From assembly GCF_000701905.1 (NCBI RefSeq), contig NZ_KL370832.1, positions 312,994-376,993 on the forward strand: 64,000 bases of DNA. Reading direction: 5' to 3'. Below the pieces are notes generated by a model. That model was not told the origin of the DNA and ran no database searches. It was given only the letters and a program-made list of their open reading frames with translations. The position numbers and the translations under genes are program-made. The stretch comes from Proteiniclasticum ruminis DSM 24773. GTDB taxonomy: Bacteria; Bacillota; Clostridia; Clostridiales; Clostridiaceae. Below are positions 29,244-38,567 of this stretch, piece after piece (position 1 is the first letter of the stretch; each line of letters opens with the position of its first letter).

Positions 29244-29255
29244 TGAGGTATTGGA

Positions 29256-29591
29256 ATGCATAATAATAATAATAATAATAATAAGGGAATGACATTAATT
29301 GAAGTAATTCTAGCAATTGCGATAATTGGAATTATAACAGTTAGTTTTCTTTCTATATTTACTACAGGATTCTCTTTAGTTAAGCGCGCTGGTGATAAAT
29401 CTTATGTAGTGTTTGATAATCATGCAGAAATTGAAGCAAGTCTTAGTGTTCCAGGGATTGACGGAACATCATCATTAAAAATAATACTTAACGACGGTAC
29501 TGAAATTGTTGTACCTGGAGCTATTGATGTTTTCACTCAAGAATCTGGAAATGTGAGTACAAATATTACAGTATTTAGACCAATAAACTAA
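29256..29591 (+). CDS. Minor pseudopilin with poly-Asn leader
   Basis: A 111-residue prepilin-like protein. The leader is seven consecutive Asn then Lys-Gly, cleaved before MTLIEVILAIAIIGI, which is followed by a small head domain. It resembles the GspI/PulG group of minor pilins that start fibre assembly. The poly-Asn stretch is encoded by a perfect AAT repeat that starts just after the second codon. GTGAGG lies about nine bases before the ATG. It is co-transcribed with the PilX-like gene. Confidence 0.78.
   Translation: MHNNNNNNNKGMTLIEVILAIAIIGIITVSFLSIFTTGFSLVKRAGDKSYVVFDNHAEIEASLSVPGIDGTSSLKIILNDGTEIVVPGAIDVFTQESGNVSTNITVFRPIN
29261..29284 (+). repeat. AAT trinucleotide microsatellite in the pseudopilin leader
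   Basis: A run of seven AAT codons immediately downstream of the start codon. Copy-number changes keep frame but alter the prepilin leader length and the mRNA start region. Confidence 0.85.
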
Positions 29592-29751
29592 AAGTCTTGT
29601 GGTATTAAGTCAAATGACTGAATAAAGAAGTTTGTATCAAACTAAATCTTGCTGGAGAATAATTGCAATAGTAAAGAAACCCATTGAAGAACACTAGCTA
29701 GCATTCTTGGGTTTAGTGAGGATATGAGCATCACTGAGATGGCAGCACCAA

Positions 29752-30125
29752 CTAGTTAATAATGTAGGTAGTGATTATCAGTCCAATCAAGGGAAGTATG
29801 TTATACTCATGAGACTTGAAATGCTTTCGCTTCCAATGGAATCCAGGGTAGTTTGCTGATTTGCCTTCGTTCTCAAAATGCTCAATTTGTTTAATTTCTG
29901 TTAGGATTCTCGCTGTATAAATAGGACCAATACGAGAGATGTAAGGAATGTTCACCAGAGCTTCTTTATTGTCCTTCAGCAGTGATTTAATTTATCCCTT
30001 AAACTATCGATCATAAGAGCATTGGTGGCAAGGACCATATCCCTAGCACTGATCGTCTGAAAATAAGCTCTTTCATGAGTATTTGGATCTTCCATCATAG
30101 TAGCTGCCCGATGCTACTACGATCG
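29752..30125 (-). pseudogene. IS110-family transposase remnant
   Basis: On the minus strand one frame reads ISRIGPIYTARILTEIKQIE followed by ANYPGFHWKRKHFKSHEYN. This is the C-terminal transposase_20 region of IS110/IS116 elements. A second frame further upstream (about 29985-30120) reads DPNTHERAYFQTISARDMVL and joins it only after a frameshift and stop codons. The element is decayed and lies between two minor pilin genes. The surrounding 29592-30340 holds no intact gene. Confidence 0.65.
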
Positions 30126-30340
30126 GAGAAACATGCAAGGATGTGATTCAGCTTATGCGTTTACACTATACATAACGGCTGAGAAGCGCTCTTTCGATTC
30201 CAGTCTAGCAATAAGAGTGATTAGCCTCACCCAGATGAATCATGTTCCATATCTGCATTATCCAGTGATATGATCCCCAATCCAAGTTAAGAATTAAATA
30301 ACAAACAAAGATAAAATATACAATACAAGGAGTGAATATA

Positions 30341-31870
30341 TTGAGAGAATTTAAGATAAGCTCTAATAAAGGTTTGACTTTAGTCGAAGTTATTGTAACT
30401 CTAGCAATTCTTGGTATTGTGATGTCTACAATATTATCTCTCAATTTATTTGGATTAGAAAGCTTTACCTTAACAAATAGAACTGCTGATAATCAGTTTG
30501 ATGTGAGAATGCCAACAGATTTTATTGCCAAGAAAATACGCTACGCTGACAAGATTAAAATATTAAATAATATAAATATGACACCAGAACCAGGAGCACA
30601 TCAGATTTACGTAGAAAACGGCAAACTAATATATAAGGAATATGGTAATCCGACTAAAATTATTGGAGCGTCAGATAACGGAGATTATACTTTTATTGTG
30701 AATAAAAGCAATAGAGGTGGAAATCTAGTAAGCTATACTATCGGTAAAAAAGGTACAAGTATATATGATCTTAAAACTGAAGTAATTGGCTTGAATCTAT
30801 CGAAAACTATTTCAGGTGACTCTACCGGAAGCTATATAGAATTTACAACAAATAATGCTGATAGTGTTGAACCCGTTTCAATAACTGAGTTGATAGATCC
30901 AGCTTCCGTAATCACTGTTATAGGTGGAATAATAAATATGCCTAAGAGAGTTATGGCAATAATGTCTGATGGTACTTCTAGAGAAGTGGCTGTGAAGTGG
31001 CAACCTTCATCAATAGATACTTCAGTGAGCGGATATAAATCGAGTGTTGGTAGAGTAGTTGGTACGGATGATACAGTAACGCTGGGCGTTTTGATTGGTG
31101 ACTTTAAAATTGTAAATATTGAGGACATTACAATAGAAAAGAATTTAAATGAAGAATTTAGTATGCCGACAAAAGTATCGGCCAAAGTTGAGTCAATTTA
31201 TGCTTCAGAAGAATTAACATTAGAGGTTCAAGTTTCCAGCTGGGATAAGAATTTAGATACATCAGAAGTTGGAATTTACGAAGCAAATGGATCAGTAGAA
31301 GGATATGTAGATATTTATGGGAATAATAAAATTATTAAGTTGTACCTCGAAGTGATAAACGAACCAACTGTTTCTATTGAATCTATAGATAAAATAAGGG
31401 TCGAAAAACTTAGAGGTTCAATCTACGAGCTTCCCAAAAATGTTCCAGCTATAATGAGTGATGGAACTGAAAAGTTTGTTTCAGTGACATGGAATAATAC
31501 TACTATCGACACTTCAACTATAGGAACCACACTGTATTCTGGTATGGTAGCAGGATATTCCGGATTTGTTCAATTAGAGCTAGTAGTTGTTAATCAAAAG
31601 CTTATAATAGATAATGTGTATATTTTGCATAGAGCAAACGGCAACAGTGATAATAGTATTATAAGGGTAAGTGGTAATATTGGTGCTACAGTAATATTAA
31701 TTAAAAAGGATGGAAGCGAGATTAATTCTGAAGTGATAGGATCTACTGGTGAGGTTGAAATAAACAAGATAAACTTATTTAAAGACAAAGGTATACAGGA
31801 AATATACATTAGAAGAGATGGTTGGCAGAATAGTGAAAAATTTAGTATTGAAGATGCCCAGGAAGATTAA
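30341..31870 (+). CDS. Minor pseudopilin fused to Ig-like repeats
   Basis: A 509-residue prepilin. The leader SSNKG is cut before LTLVEVIVTLAILGI, a PulJ-like helix and head follow (to about residue 170), and then about three Big_4-like Ig modules with the recurring pattern LPKxVxAIMSDGTxxxVxVxW (about 190-280, 280-350, 360-430). A further beta domain ends the protein. Such a protein would sit at the pilus tip and could act as an adhesin. The start is the TTG at 30341, eight bases from AAGGAG (30327-30332). The in-frame GTG at 30332 overlaps that site. Confidence 0.8.
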   Translation: MREFKISSNKGLTLVEVIVTLAILGIVMSTILSLNLFGLESFTLTNRTADNQFDVRMPTDFIAKKIRYADKIKILNNINMTPEPGAHQIYVENGKLIYKEYGNPTKIIGASDNGDYTFIVNKSNRGGNLVSYTIGKKGTSIYDLKTEVIGLNLSKTISGDSTGSYIEFTTNNADSVEPVSITELIDPASVITVIGGIINMPKRVMAIMSDGTSREVAVKWQPSSIDTSVSGYKSSVGRVVGTDDTVTLGVLIGDFKIVNIEDITIEKNLNEEFSMPTKVSAKVESIYASEELTLEVQVSSWDKNLDTSEVGIYEANGSVEGYVDIYGNNKIIKLYLEVINEPTVSIESIDKIRVEKLRGSIYELPKNVPAIMSDGTEKFVSVTWNNTTIDTSTIGTTLYSGMVAGYSGFVQLELVVVNQKLIIDNVYILHRANGNSDNSIIRVSGNIGATVILIKKDGSEINSEVIGSTGEVEINKINLFKDKGIQEIYIRRDGWQNSEKFSIEDAQED

Positions 31871-31892
31871 AGAATACTTTATAATTTATCTA

Positions 31893-31921
31893 ATCTAGCG
31901 GATCTATAATTCGCTAGGATA
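31893..31921 (+). other. Small hairpin after the Ig pseudopilin
   Basis: CTAGCG pairs with CGCTAG and no T run follows. It may be part of the transcript end, with the main terminator about 70 bases downstream. Confidence 0.4.
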
Positions 31922-31983
31922 ATGTAATGTTAATCTTTATTTTGAGAATGAATACCTTAAGTCAATTTATACATACTTTCAAT

Positions 31984-32036
31984 AATAAGATAAAAACAGA
32001 GGCGGCTATTGTAACTGTCTCTGTTTTTATCTTATT
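31984..32036. terminator. Strong terminator-like 18-bp inverted repeat
   Basis: Perfect arms 31984-32001 and 32019-32036, with A-rich and T-rich ends that allow termination in either direction. Confidence 0.8.
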
Positions 32037-32194
32037 GTGTTATCTAAGTCGTGCCAAATGTATGAAGACAATAAAGTACCGTATAGAAATCTAAGTGCGC
32101 TAGTGTGATTATTAGCGATAAAGGTAGCAGCTACTTGGCCTCGTCCTTACCTTTATGGTGAACGATCGTTCTTATTTATTGTTCCATGGCTTGT

Positions 32195-32790
32195 CAGTTC
32201 AAGATTGGTTACACTAGATTCTCTTATCCGTCGTTGTTCTTCACGTACTCCTACAAATACAAATGGGTATTCAGCCCATTCGCATTAGCTTTCCCCATAA
32301 TGCTATAGATAGCAGCACTAGATGCTACAACTATATGGCTCCCAAAGAAAAGCTAGTTTTCCTATTTTTTTCTTAATTTTTTTCTTAATGATTAATATTG
32401 GCCACCATATACTAGTTAGTTGTTACAATACTTTCATGACCTAACCAGATAACGATGGTCGAAAAAACTAGTCCGGACTAGAGCAGACTCATGGCAGTAG
32501 AATATTAAAGGATGAGGCACATATGACCTTGTTTATCAAGGAAGGTCAGCCAATAATGGCCTTGTTCACAATGTTTTCCAGTTGATACCTTATATTTGAC
32601 CATATTAGGTATGCAAAATTTCTTGTCGAAAAGACGAAAGCATCAACCTCTATTCGGTTATGATGAAGTTATCTGGTCATCTGCTTCTGCATCGCTTCCC
32701 ACAAAGGGACAGTTCATCTTCTCCTGCAATGTCCATATTGCAGTGTCATTTTGTCTTAGATACATCCTTGTTTTTCAGATTATTCATCTC
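32195..32790 (-). pseudogene. IS66-family transposase remnant
   Basis: On the minus strand at about 32230-32352 the translation reads ASSAAIYSIMGKANANGLNT then HLYL, a stop, EYV. This matches the C-terminal end of IS66 TnpC proteins, and a DKPWNNK-stop ending follows in another frame. Near 32600-32720 a fragment EDELSLCGKRC resembles the zinc-finger region of the same family. Stops, frameshifts and large deletions make it a relic. The gap 31871-33066 has no intact gene. A 65- to 78-codon frame at 32596-32896 is not supported. Confidence 0.55.
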
Positions 32791-33066
32791 TGAAACCAGC
32801 ATGCCTGAGTTATACAAGAGCAGTAATTTGGATTTGTACTTTGGAAGTGGACAATATAGTAGCTTTCCAAATATCACATTATTCAAATATCATTAGAAAA
32901 GTTAATCATTAGAAAATATATCATGAAAAAACAGCCTATATTCAAAGGATATAGTTGAACACGGTAAATATTTCAATTATAATTAAATGATGAAACATAC
33001 TGACAACAGCATAGTTTGAGCATAATCAAATGAAAAAAATCCGAAGGTGAATGCAGGAGGAAAGGA

Positions 33067-36000
33067 ATGGAAAATAGAGACGGTCTCCCAATAGATTGGA
33101 AATGCATGATGGACTATTCCAGTGCCATGATACAGTCCATTGATCTACAGGGAAATTTCTTGTATTACAACGATGCCTTTAGAAAAACTTTAGGTTATAC
33201 AGATAATGAAATGAAATATCTGAACGTCTGGAAACTTCTATCTCCATCCTCACGAAGAACCTATGAGGAAGTGTTGCAGCTGGTGAAAGAAGGAAAGGAA
33301 CCCGGAGAAAGGGAACTGACCTTTGTGAGTGCATCTGGCGGGGAAGTGGTTCTTAGTGGACTTATTTCAATTTCCAAGTCTACAACCGGTGAGATTTATG
33401 GTACCACAGAGTTCTATAGGGTCTATGCCTATGTGGATGCGCCTTTTTATATTGACAAAAGCTTTAGAAAGGAACATGACGCGCAAAAAAGCCTGGACTA
33501 CCCTCATGGAAACTATGATGGGAATATGGTCTTGGGCCTTGCGGACCTCAATAGTCCCGTCAACAGATTTTTAGACTCCATCTATGATTTGGTGTTCTTT
33601 AAAGACATCCATGGGGTCTACAGAGGCTGCAATAAAAATTTTGCAGAACTTCTCAATCTGCCAAAGGAGCAGATTTTAGGCAGGAATGACTATGATCTGT
33701 ACACCGATGAGATTGCAGATATCTTTGTCAGTAAAGATCAGCAGATCTTTAAAGATCTCACCCCAAGAAAAAACGAAGAATGGAACACCCGAAATGATGG
33801 TTCCAGAAACTATATAGAAACACTGAAGACCCCATATTTTGGACCGAACAACCAGCTCATGGGCGTACTTGGCGTCAGTCGTGACATTACAGAGCGGAAG
33901 CTCGCAGAAGAGCGCCTGGAAGAGAATGAAAGACTTCTGGACATCTACTTTACCCAGAGTTTAAGCGGAAAATTTTTCATGATGCTGGACCATCCTGTAA
34001 AGTGGAGACAAGAGAATCATGACAGCGCTCTGAAAGAGATATATCATAACCTGAAAATGAACCGCATCAATCCTGCCATGGTCAGTCTATATGGCATATC
34101 AGAAGACGCACTGCTGGAAAACACCATTGTGAAAGAAGTTTTTACGGATATCGAGGAAGGGAAAGACCATTGGCTGTCCCTTCTCCATAAAGGCCATCAC
34201 CAGATGGTGTTGGAAAAGAAGAAAAAATCCGGAGAAACTCTATATATTTCCAGTGATTATACATGCCTGTACGACAGCTATGGGCAAGTTCTTGGCTTCT
34301 TCGGAAATCAAAGAGACATCACCAAGGAAATCCATGCGGAAGAAGAAAGAAAAACCAGGGAACTGTATCTTCAGAAGATTCTGGAGACCGCCACTGACGG
34401 CTATTACGCAGTGAATGAGAAGCTGATCATCATCGATGTCAATGAAGCCTACTGCCGGATGTCCGGATACACCAAAGAAGAGCTCATCGGATCTTCTATT
34501 TTTATCCATACGGTGAAAGAAGAGGAAGAAGGAGTTCTGGAAAGAACCAAGAAAATCCTGGAAACTGGATCCGCGCTCTTTGAATCGAGACATCAGAAGA
34601 AAGACGGAACAGCCTTTGACGTGGAAATCTCCGTGTCTGTTTTAAGCGATCCCGATACCATTTTCATCAACTTCATCCGGGACATCACAGAAAGAAAACA
34701 GCTGGAGAGCTACTTCCTCATTGAAAAAGATCTCTTCAAAAACACCATCCATTCTGCGGCAGACGCTGTGATTTCCACAGACGATCATGGAATTGTGATC
34801 ATCATGAACAGCATGGCCGAGCAGATGACTGGCTGGAATCAGGATGAGGCCTACGGAAAGAAACTGGAAGAAATTCTCCATGTGGAAGACCGCAATGGAA
34901 ATCCAATCGGAGATATTGCCAAAGACTGCATCAGCCGAAGCGAGACCGTTGAGTTTTCCCAGGATCACCGGATTGTAGCAAAAAATGGCAGTGCAGTCTT
35001 TGTAGAACTTTCAGCCTCGCCCATTTCAGGCAGTGGAAGTGAAACCATTGGCGCAGTGGTGATGTTTAAAGATGTCACAAGACGCCGGGCGGAAATGAAG
35101 AACATAGAAGACCTCAGTTTCAGGGATGCCCTTACAGGGCTCTACAACAGAAGATTCTTAAATGAGACTATCGCTTCAAAAGAAGAGCTATTGGGACTGC
35201 CCCTCACCATCATGGTGGTGGATGTCAATGGACTGAAACTCACCAACGACGCCTTTGGGCATTCCGTGGGAGACGCTCTCCTGCAAGCCGTGGGCAGAAT
35301 CTGCAAAGAAGTCACAAGGCCTGGAGACATCATCTGCAGAACCGGTGGAGATGAGTTTGTCATCCTTCTTCCAAACAGTGACAGAGCCCAAGCGAAGGCG
35401 CTCAAAGACCGTATTGTTTCTGTGGCCTCCAAGACCCATGTGGAATCCATGCATGTGTCTCTGGCCATCGGATACTCTGTTATGAGGCACTCAGAAGAGC
35501 ATTTTGATGATCTCTTTGCAGAAGCAGACAACAACATGTACAGAAACAAACTAAGATACGGAAAAACCGTTAAGAAGAGAACCATGGAAAAGCTTGTGCA
35601 AAAACTCAACACAAAGCACCCTGAAGTCATCAACCACGCAAAAGAAGTCTCCAATTACGCGATAAAACTTGCTCAGGTTATTGGACTGGAAGAAAATGAA
35701 CTGGAGAATATTAGGCTTGCGGCCAACTATCATGACATCGGAAAAGTCATGGTGCCCAAAGAACTTCTGAAGAAGAAGGAAAAGCTCACAGATAAAGAAG
35801 TGAGCCAGGTGAGAAAGCATGCAGAACTTGGATACCAGCTTCTGAAGGAAGTGGATGAATATAAACACATCGCCGAAGTGGTTCTCAGCCATCATGAATG
35901 GTGGAACGGTACAGGATACCCTCAGAACCTGAAAGGCTATGACATCCCAAGAGCAGCCCGCATCATTTCTGTTGCGGACGCCTATGAAACCATGACCGGA

Positions 36001-36126
36001 AAACACAGCTACAGGAAGCCTCTTTCCAAAGAAGACGCAGTGAAAGAGCTGAGAAACTTCTCCGGCATCCAGTTTGACCCGGATCTTGTAGAACTGTTTA
36101 TACAGAAAGTGCTGAATGAAATATAA
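33067..36126 (+). CDS. Five-PAS GGDEF-HD-GYP cyclic-di-GMP enzyme
   Basis: A 1019-residue cytoplasmic protein without membrane segments. It has PAS-type domains at about residues 10-125, 165-280, 295-430, 435-550 and 555-680, then GGDEF (about 690-850) with an intact CRTGGDEF, then HD-GYP (about 855-1015) with HDIGK and HHEWWNGTGYP. Both synthesis and HD-GYP-type breakdown of c-di-GMP are possible. GCAGGAGG precedes the ATG. It stands at the right edge of the pilus island, and base composition returns to the genomic norm here. Its domain end resembles the HD-GYP protein at 12069. Confidence 0.9.
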   Translation: MENRDGLPIDWKCMMDYSSAMIQSIDLQGNFLYYNDAFRKTLGYTDNEMKYLNVWKLLSPSSRRTYEEVLQLVKEGKEPGERELTFVSASGGEVVLSGLISISKSTTGEIYGTTEFYRVYAYVDAPFYIDKSFRKEHDAQKSLDYPHGNYDGNMVLGLADLNSPVNRFLDSIYDLVFFKDIHGVYRGCNKNFAELLNLPKEQILGRNDYDLYTDEIADIFVSKDQQIFKDLTPRKNEEWNTRNDGSRNYIETLKTPYFGPNNQLMGVLGVSRDITERKLAEERLEENERLLDIYFTQSLSGKFFMMLDHPVKWRQENHDSALKEIYHNLKMNRINPAMVSLYGISEDALLENTIVKEVFTDIEEGKDHWLSLLHKGHHQMVLEKKKKSGETLYISSDYTCLYDSYGQVLGFFGNQRDITKEIHAEEERKTRELYLQKILETATDGYYAVNEKLIIIDVNEAYCRMSGYTKEELIGSSIFIHTVKEEEEGVLERTKKILETGSALFESRHQKKDGTAFDVEISVSVLSDPDTIFINFIRDITERKQLESYFLIEKDLFKNTIHSAADAVISTDDHGIVIIMNSMAEQMTGWNQDEAYGKKLEEILHVEDRNGNPIGDIAKDCISRSETVEFSQDHRIVAKNGSAVFVELSASPISGSGSETIGAVVMFKDVTRRRAEMKNIEDLSFRDALTGLYNRRFLNETIASKEELLGLPLTIMVVDVNGLKLTNDAFGHSVGDALLQAVGRICKEVTRPGDIICRTGGDEFVILLPNSDRAQAKALKDRIVSVASKTHVESMHVSLAIGYSVMRHSEEHFDDLFAEADNNMYRNKLRYGKTVKKRTMEKLVQKLNTKHPEVINHAKEVSNYAIKLAQVIGLEENELENIRLAANYHDIGKVMVPKELLKKKEKLTDKEVSQVRKHAELGYQLLKEVDEYKHIAEVVLSHHEWWNGTGYPQNLKGYDIPRAARIISVADAYETMTGKHSYRKPLSKEDAVKELRNFSGIQFDPDLVELFIQKVLNEI

Positions 36127-36127
36127 A

Positions 36128-36181
36128 TGAAAGCTCTGTCTTTAGAATGTTGCATTTTAGAGATAGAGCTTCTTTATTTTT
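36128..36181 (+). terminator. Probable terminator after the PAS-GGDEF-HD-GYP gene
   Basis: AAGCTCTGTCT pairs imperfectly with AGATAGAGCTT, followed by CTTTATTTTT. Confidence 0.6.
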
Positions 36182-36281
36182 AGAATCTTGAAACAATTTA
36201 TGAATCCTTATACAGAAAGAACAAAAGGCAGAGCAGTTGTTGTATGCTGAATATAAAAAAGAATAGAAGGAGGACATAAAA

Positions 36282-37082
36282 ATGAATGAGAAAACACCAA
36301 ACTTCAGTTTAAGGATCATTGTCACGGCTACTTATTTACTGATGATACTCATGAACGCCCTGGCGAACATTCTGCCCATCAACGGAAAAGGCACAGGGGA
36401 AATTTCGGATTCTTATCCCAATCTCTTTGCGCCAGACGGCACCACCTTCGCCATCTGGGGCGTCATCTATCTTCTTTTGGGGTTTTATGTGCTATACCAG
36501 CTGGGTGTTTTCAAAGGTGGCGCAAGGGCAGGAAACAGCAGGCTGCTTTCTCGTATTAGCATCATTTTTTCCATCTCCTCAGTGGTGAACAGTCTCTGGA
36601 TCCTTACCTGGCATTATGAGGAGATTACCTTTTCTCTTCTTCTCATGCTGATTCTTCTTCTTTGTCTCATCTACATCAATCTCCAGACAAAGTCCGCAGT
36701 TCTCAGTCTCCGGGAGAAGTTCTTCGTAAGGCTTCCTTTTAGCGTATACTTTGGATGGATCACTGTGGCCACCATCGCTAATGTAACAACGCTTCTGGTG
36801 GATGTAAGTTGGAACGGCTTTGGTGTTTCTGAGAACCTCTGGACGGTGCTGATCCTCTTTACAGGCACAGTCATCGGGATCCTTACCCTGTTTTCTCAAA
36901 GAGATATGGCCTATGGTGCTGTTCTTATTTGGGCCTATGGGGGAATTCTTTATAAGCACCTGAAACCAGAAGGATTTGACAAAGCCTATCCCATGATCCT
37001 CTTTACCGCAGGGGTCTCGATCTTTCTCCTTGTTATGGCAGAAGGATATGTGTTCTTTTCCCAGAAAAGAACGAAGAAATAG
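36282..37082 (+). CDS. TspO/MBR-like tryptophan-rich membrane protein
   Basis: A 266-residue protein with about seven hydrophobic helices. Segments FAIWGVIYLLLG, NSLWILTWH and FGWITVATIAN resemble the larger bacterial relatives of TspO (tryptophan-rich sensory proteins). The ligand and role are unknown. It is longer than classical TspO (about 160 residues). AGAAGGAGG precedes the ATG. It is monocistronic by appearance: a terminator lies before it and a 323-base gap follows. Confidence 0.7.
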   Translation: MNEKTPNFSLRIIVTATYLLMILMNALANILPINGKGTGEISDSYPNLFAPDGTTFAIWGVIYLLLGFYVLYQLGVFKGGARAGNSRLLSRISIIFSISSVVNSLWILTWHYEEITFSLLLMLILLLCLIYINLQTKSAVLSLREKFFVRLPFSVYFGWITVATIANVTTLLVDVSWNGFGVSENLWTVLILFTGTVIGILTLFSQRDMAYGAVLIWAYGGILYKHLKPEGFDKAYPMILFTAGVSIFLLVMAEGYVFFSQKRTKK

Positions 37083-37303
37083 AGGGGTAAGGTCTTAGTA
37101 AACTTTTTTGAAATCTCATTGAAACTGCGTATTTATCAGAATACTGGCTGGATACTGCGAATAAATTAACAATGAAAACAGGAACCTGGCAAAAAAATAA
37201 AGATATAGCAATTCTTTAGGGGAAAGGTCTTTGCATCGGAAATTTCACACTCCTTCCGAAATATCCTTATGAATCAGTCAAGAAAAAAAGGAAATATTTA
37301 TGA

Positions 37304-37317
37304 TGATAATGTTTACA
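37304..37317. promoter_or_regulatory. cre-like operator upstream of ilvE
   Basis: TGATAATGTTTACA, related to the inverted repeat TGTAAA-TG-TTTACA seen at 63558 and 42797. It lies about 27 bases before the -35 box. Confidence 0.4.
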
Positions 37318-37343
37318 TAAGCTTGGCTCAAGGCGTTCAAAGA

Positions 37344-37371
37344 TTGAACATCCACTTTTATCCGGTATAAT
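37344..37371 (+). promoter_or_regulatory. ilvE promoter
   Basis: TTGAAC (37344-37349), a 16-base spacer and TATAAT (37366-37371). Confidence 0.7.
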
Positions 37372-37405
37372 AAACCTATGAAACAGTGAAAAAGGGGTGT
37401 TGTTT

Positions 37406-38482
37406 GTGATCAAAGAAATCAAAATTCAGCTGAGAGAAGATAAAAGGGAAATTCCACAGGACATCAGCAAAGTGAAGTTTGGAAAGACTTTTTCAGATCA
37501 TATGTTTTTGATGGACTACAACAGTAAAGACGGATGGCACGATGCAAGAATCGTACCACATGGACCCATTCCCATGGATCCAGGCGCCATGGTGTTCCAC
37601 TATGCCCAGGAGATCTTTGAGGGAATGAAAGCCTACAGAAGACCTGACGGGGGGATTCAGTTCTTCAGACCCTACGAGAACATCAAGAGAATGGCAAGAT
37701 CCGGAGAAAGAGTCAGCATGCCAGCCATGGATGAGGATATGTTCATGGAAGCGCTGAGAAAGCTTGTAGAAGTGGACAAGGACTGGGTGCCATCTGCTCC
37801 AGGATCGTCTCTCTATATCAGACCCTTCATGTTTGCAACGGATGTGGGTCTGGGCGTACATGCTTCAGACAGCTATCTTTTCTGCATTCTTACCTGCCCT
37901 GTGGCCAGCTACTATCCAGAAGGCATCAATCCCATCAAGATCATGATCGAAGATGAGGATGTGCGTGCAGTTCGTGGCGGCACAGGATTCGCAAAATGCG
38001 GCGGTAACTACGCAGCTTCCATTAGAGCTTCCAAGAGAGCTTCCGAAAAGGGCTTCTCCCAGGTGCTTTGGCTGGACGGGGTAGAAAGAAAGTATATTGA
38101 AGAAGTAGGCGCCATGAACATCATGTTCAAAATTGGCGGTAAGATCATCACACCAGCTCTGAATGGCTCCGTTCTTCCAGGCATCACCAGAATGAGCAGC
38201 ATGGAACTTCTAAGATCCTGGGGATATGAAGTGGAAGAACGCCTCATCAGCGTAGATGAACTCATTGAAGCCGCGAAAAACGGCACTTTGGAAGAAGCTT
38301 GGGGTACAGGAACAGCAGCGGTGGTTTCCCCAGTGGGAAGACTCACCTATAAGGGGGAAGATTTCACTGTTCAAAGCGGTGGCATCGGCCAGGTGACCCA
38401 GAAGCTCTATGATGGCCTCACAGGCATCCAGAGCGGAAAGCTTGAAGATACCTTCCAGTGGATGGAAAAACTCGAGAAATAA
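37406..38482 (+). CDS. ilvE: Branched-chain amino acid aminotransferase
   Basis: A 358-residue class IV PLP aminotransferase. Motifs include EIFEGMKAYR, YIRPFMFATD, GGTGFAKCGGNYAAS with the lysine region, WLDGVERKYIEEVGAMN and GTGTAAVVSPVG. It is the larger IlvE type. It interconverts Val, Leu and Ile with their 2-oxo acids and so links to amino-acid fermentation, for example with the IorAB locus downstream. GTG 37406 is eight bases from AAAGGGG. In-frame GTG/TTG codons at 37397 and 37400 overlap that site. A strong terminator follows. Confidence 0.92.
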   Translation: MIKEIKIQLREDKREIPQDISKVKFGKTFSDHMFLMDYNSKDGWHDARIVPHGPIPMDPGAMVFHYAQEIFEGMKAYRRPDGGIQFFRPYENIKRMARSGERVSMPAMDEDMFMEALRKLVEVDKDWVPSAPGSSLYIRPFMFATDVGLGVHASDSYLFCILTCPVASYYPEGINPIKIMIEDEDVRAVRGGTGFAKCGGNYAASIRASKRASEKGFSQVLWLDGVERKYIEEVGAMNIMFKIGGKIITPALNGSVLPGITRMSSMELLRSWGYEVEERLISVDELIEAAKNGTLEEAWGTGTAAVVSPVGRLTYKGEDFTVQSGGIGQVTQKLYDGLTGIQSGKLEDTFQWMEKLEK

Positions 38483-38495
38483 ACGTATAAAGCAA

Positions 38496-38534
38496 AATCC
38501 CTCCTGTCATCCTATGACGGGAGGGATTCTTTTG
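38496..38534 (+). terminator. ilvE terminator
   Basis: A 15-bp stem (38496-38510 with 38514-38528, one G-U pair), followed by TCTTTTG. Confidence 0.88.
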
Positions 38535-38567
38535 TTCTGAACAGAAGGATAATAAAAAAATAATTGC

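Larger units (their letters stand above)
37083..37405 (+). other. Regulatory gap upstream of ilvE
   Basis: No gene. It contains the cre-like site at 37304-37317 and the ilvE promoter at 37344-37371. Confidence 0.6.

Noticed and set aside
32596..32896. Overlapping + strand frames of 65 and 78 codons
   Set aside because: They lie opposite the IS66 remnant and have no start signals.
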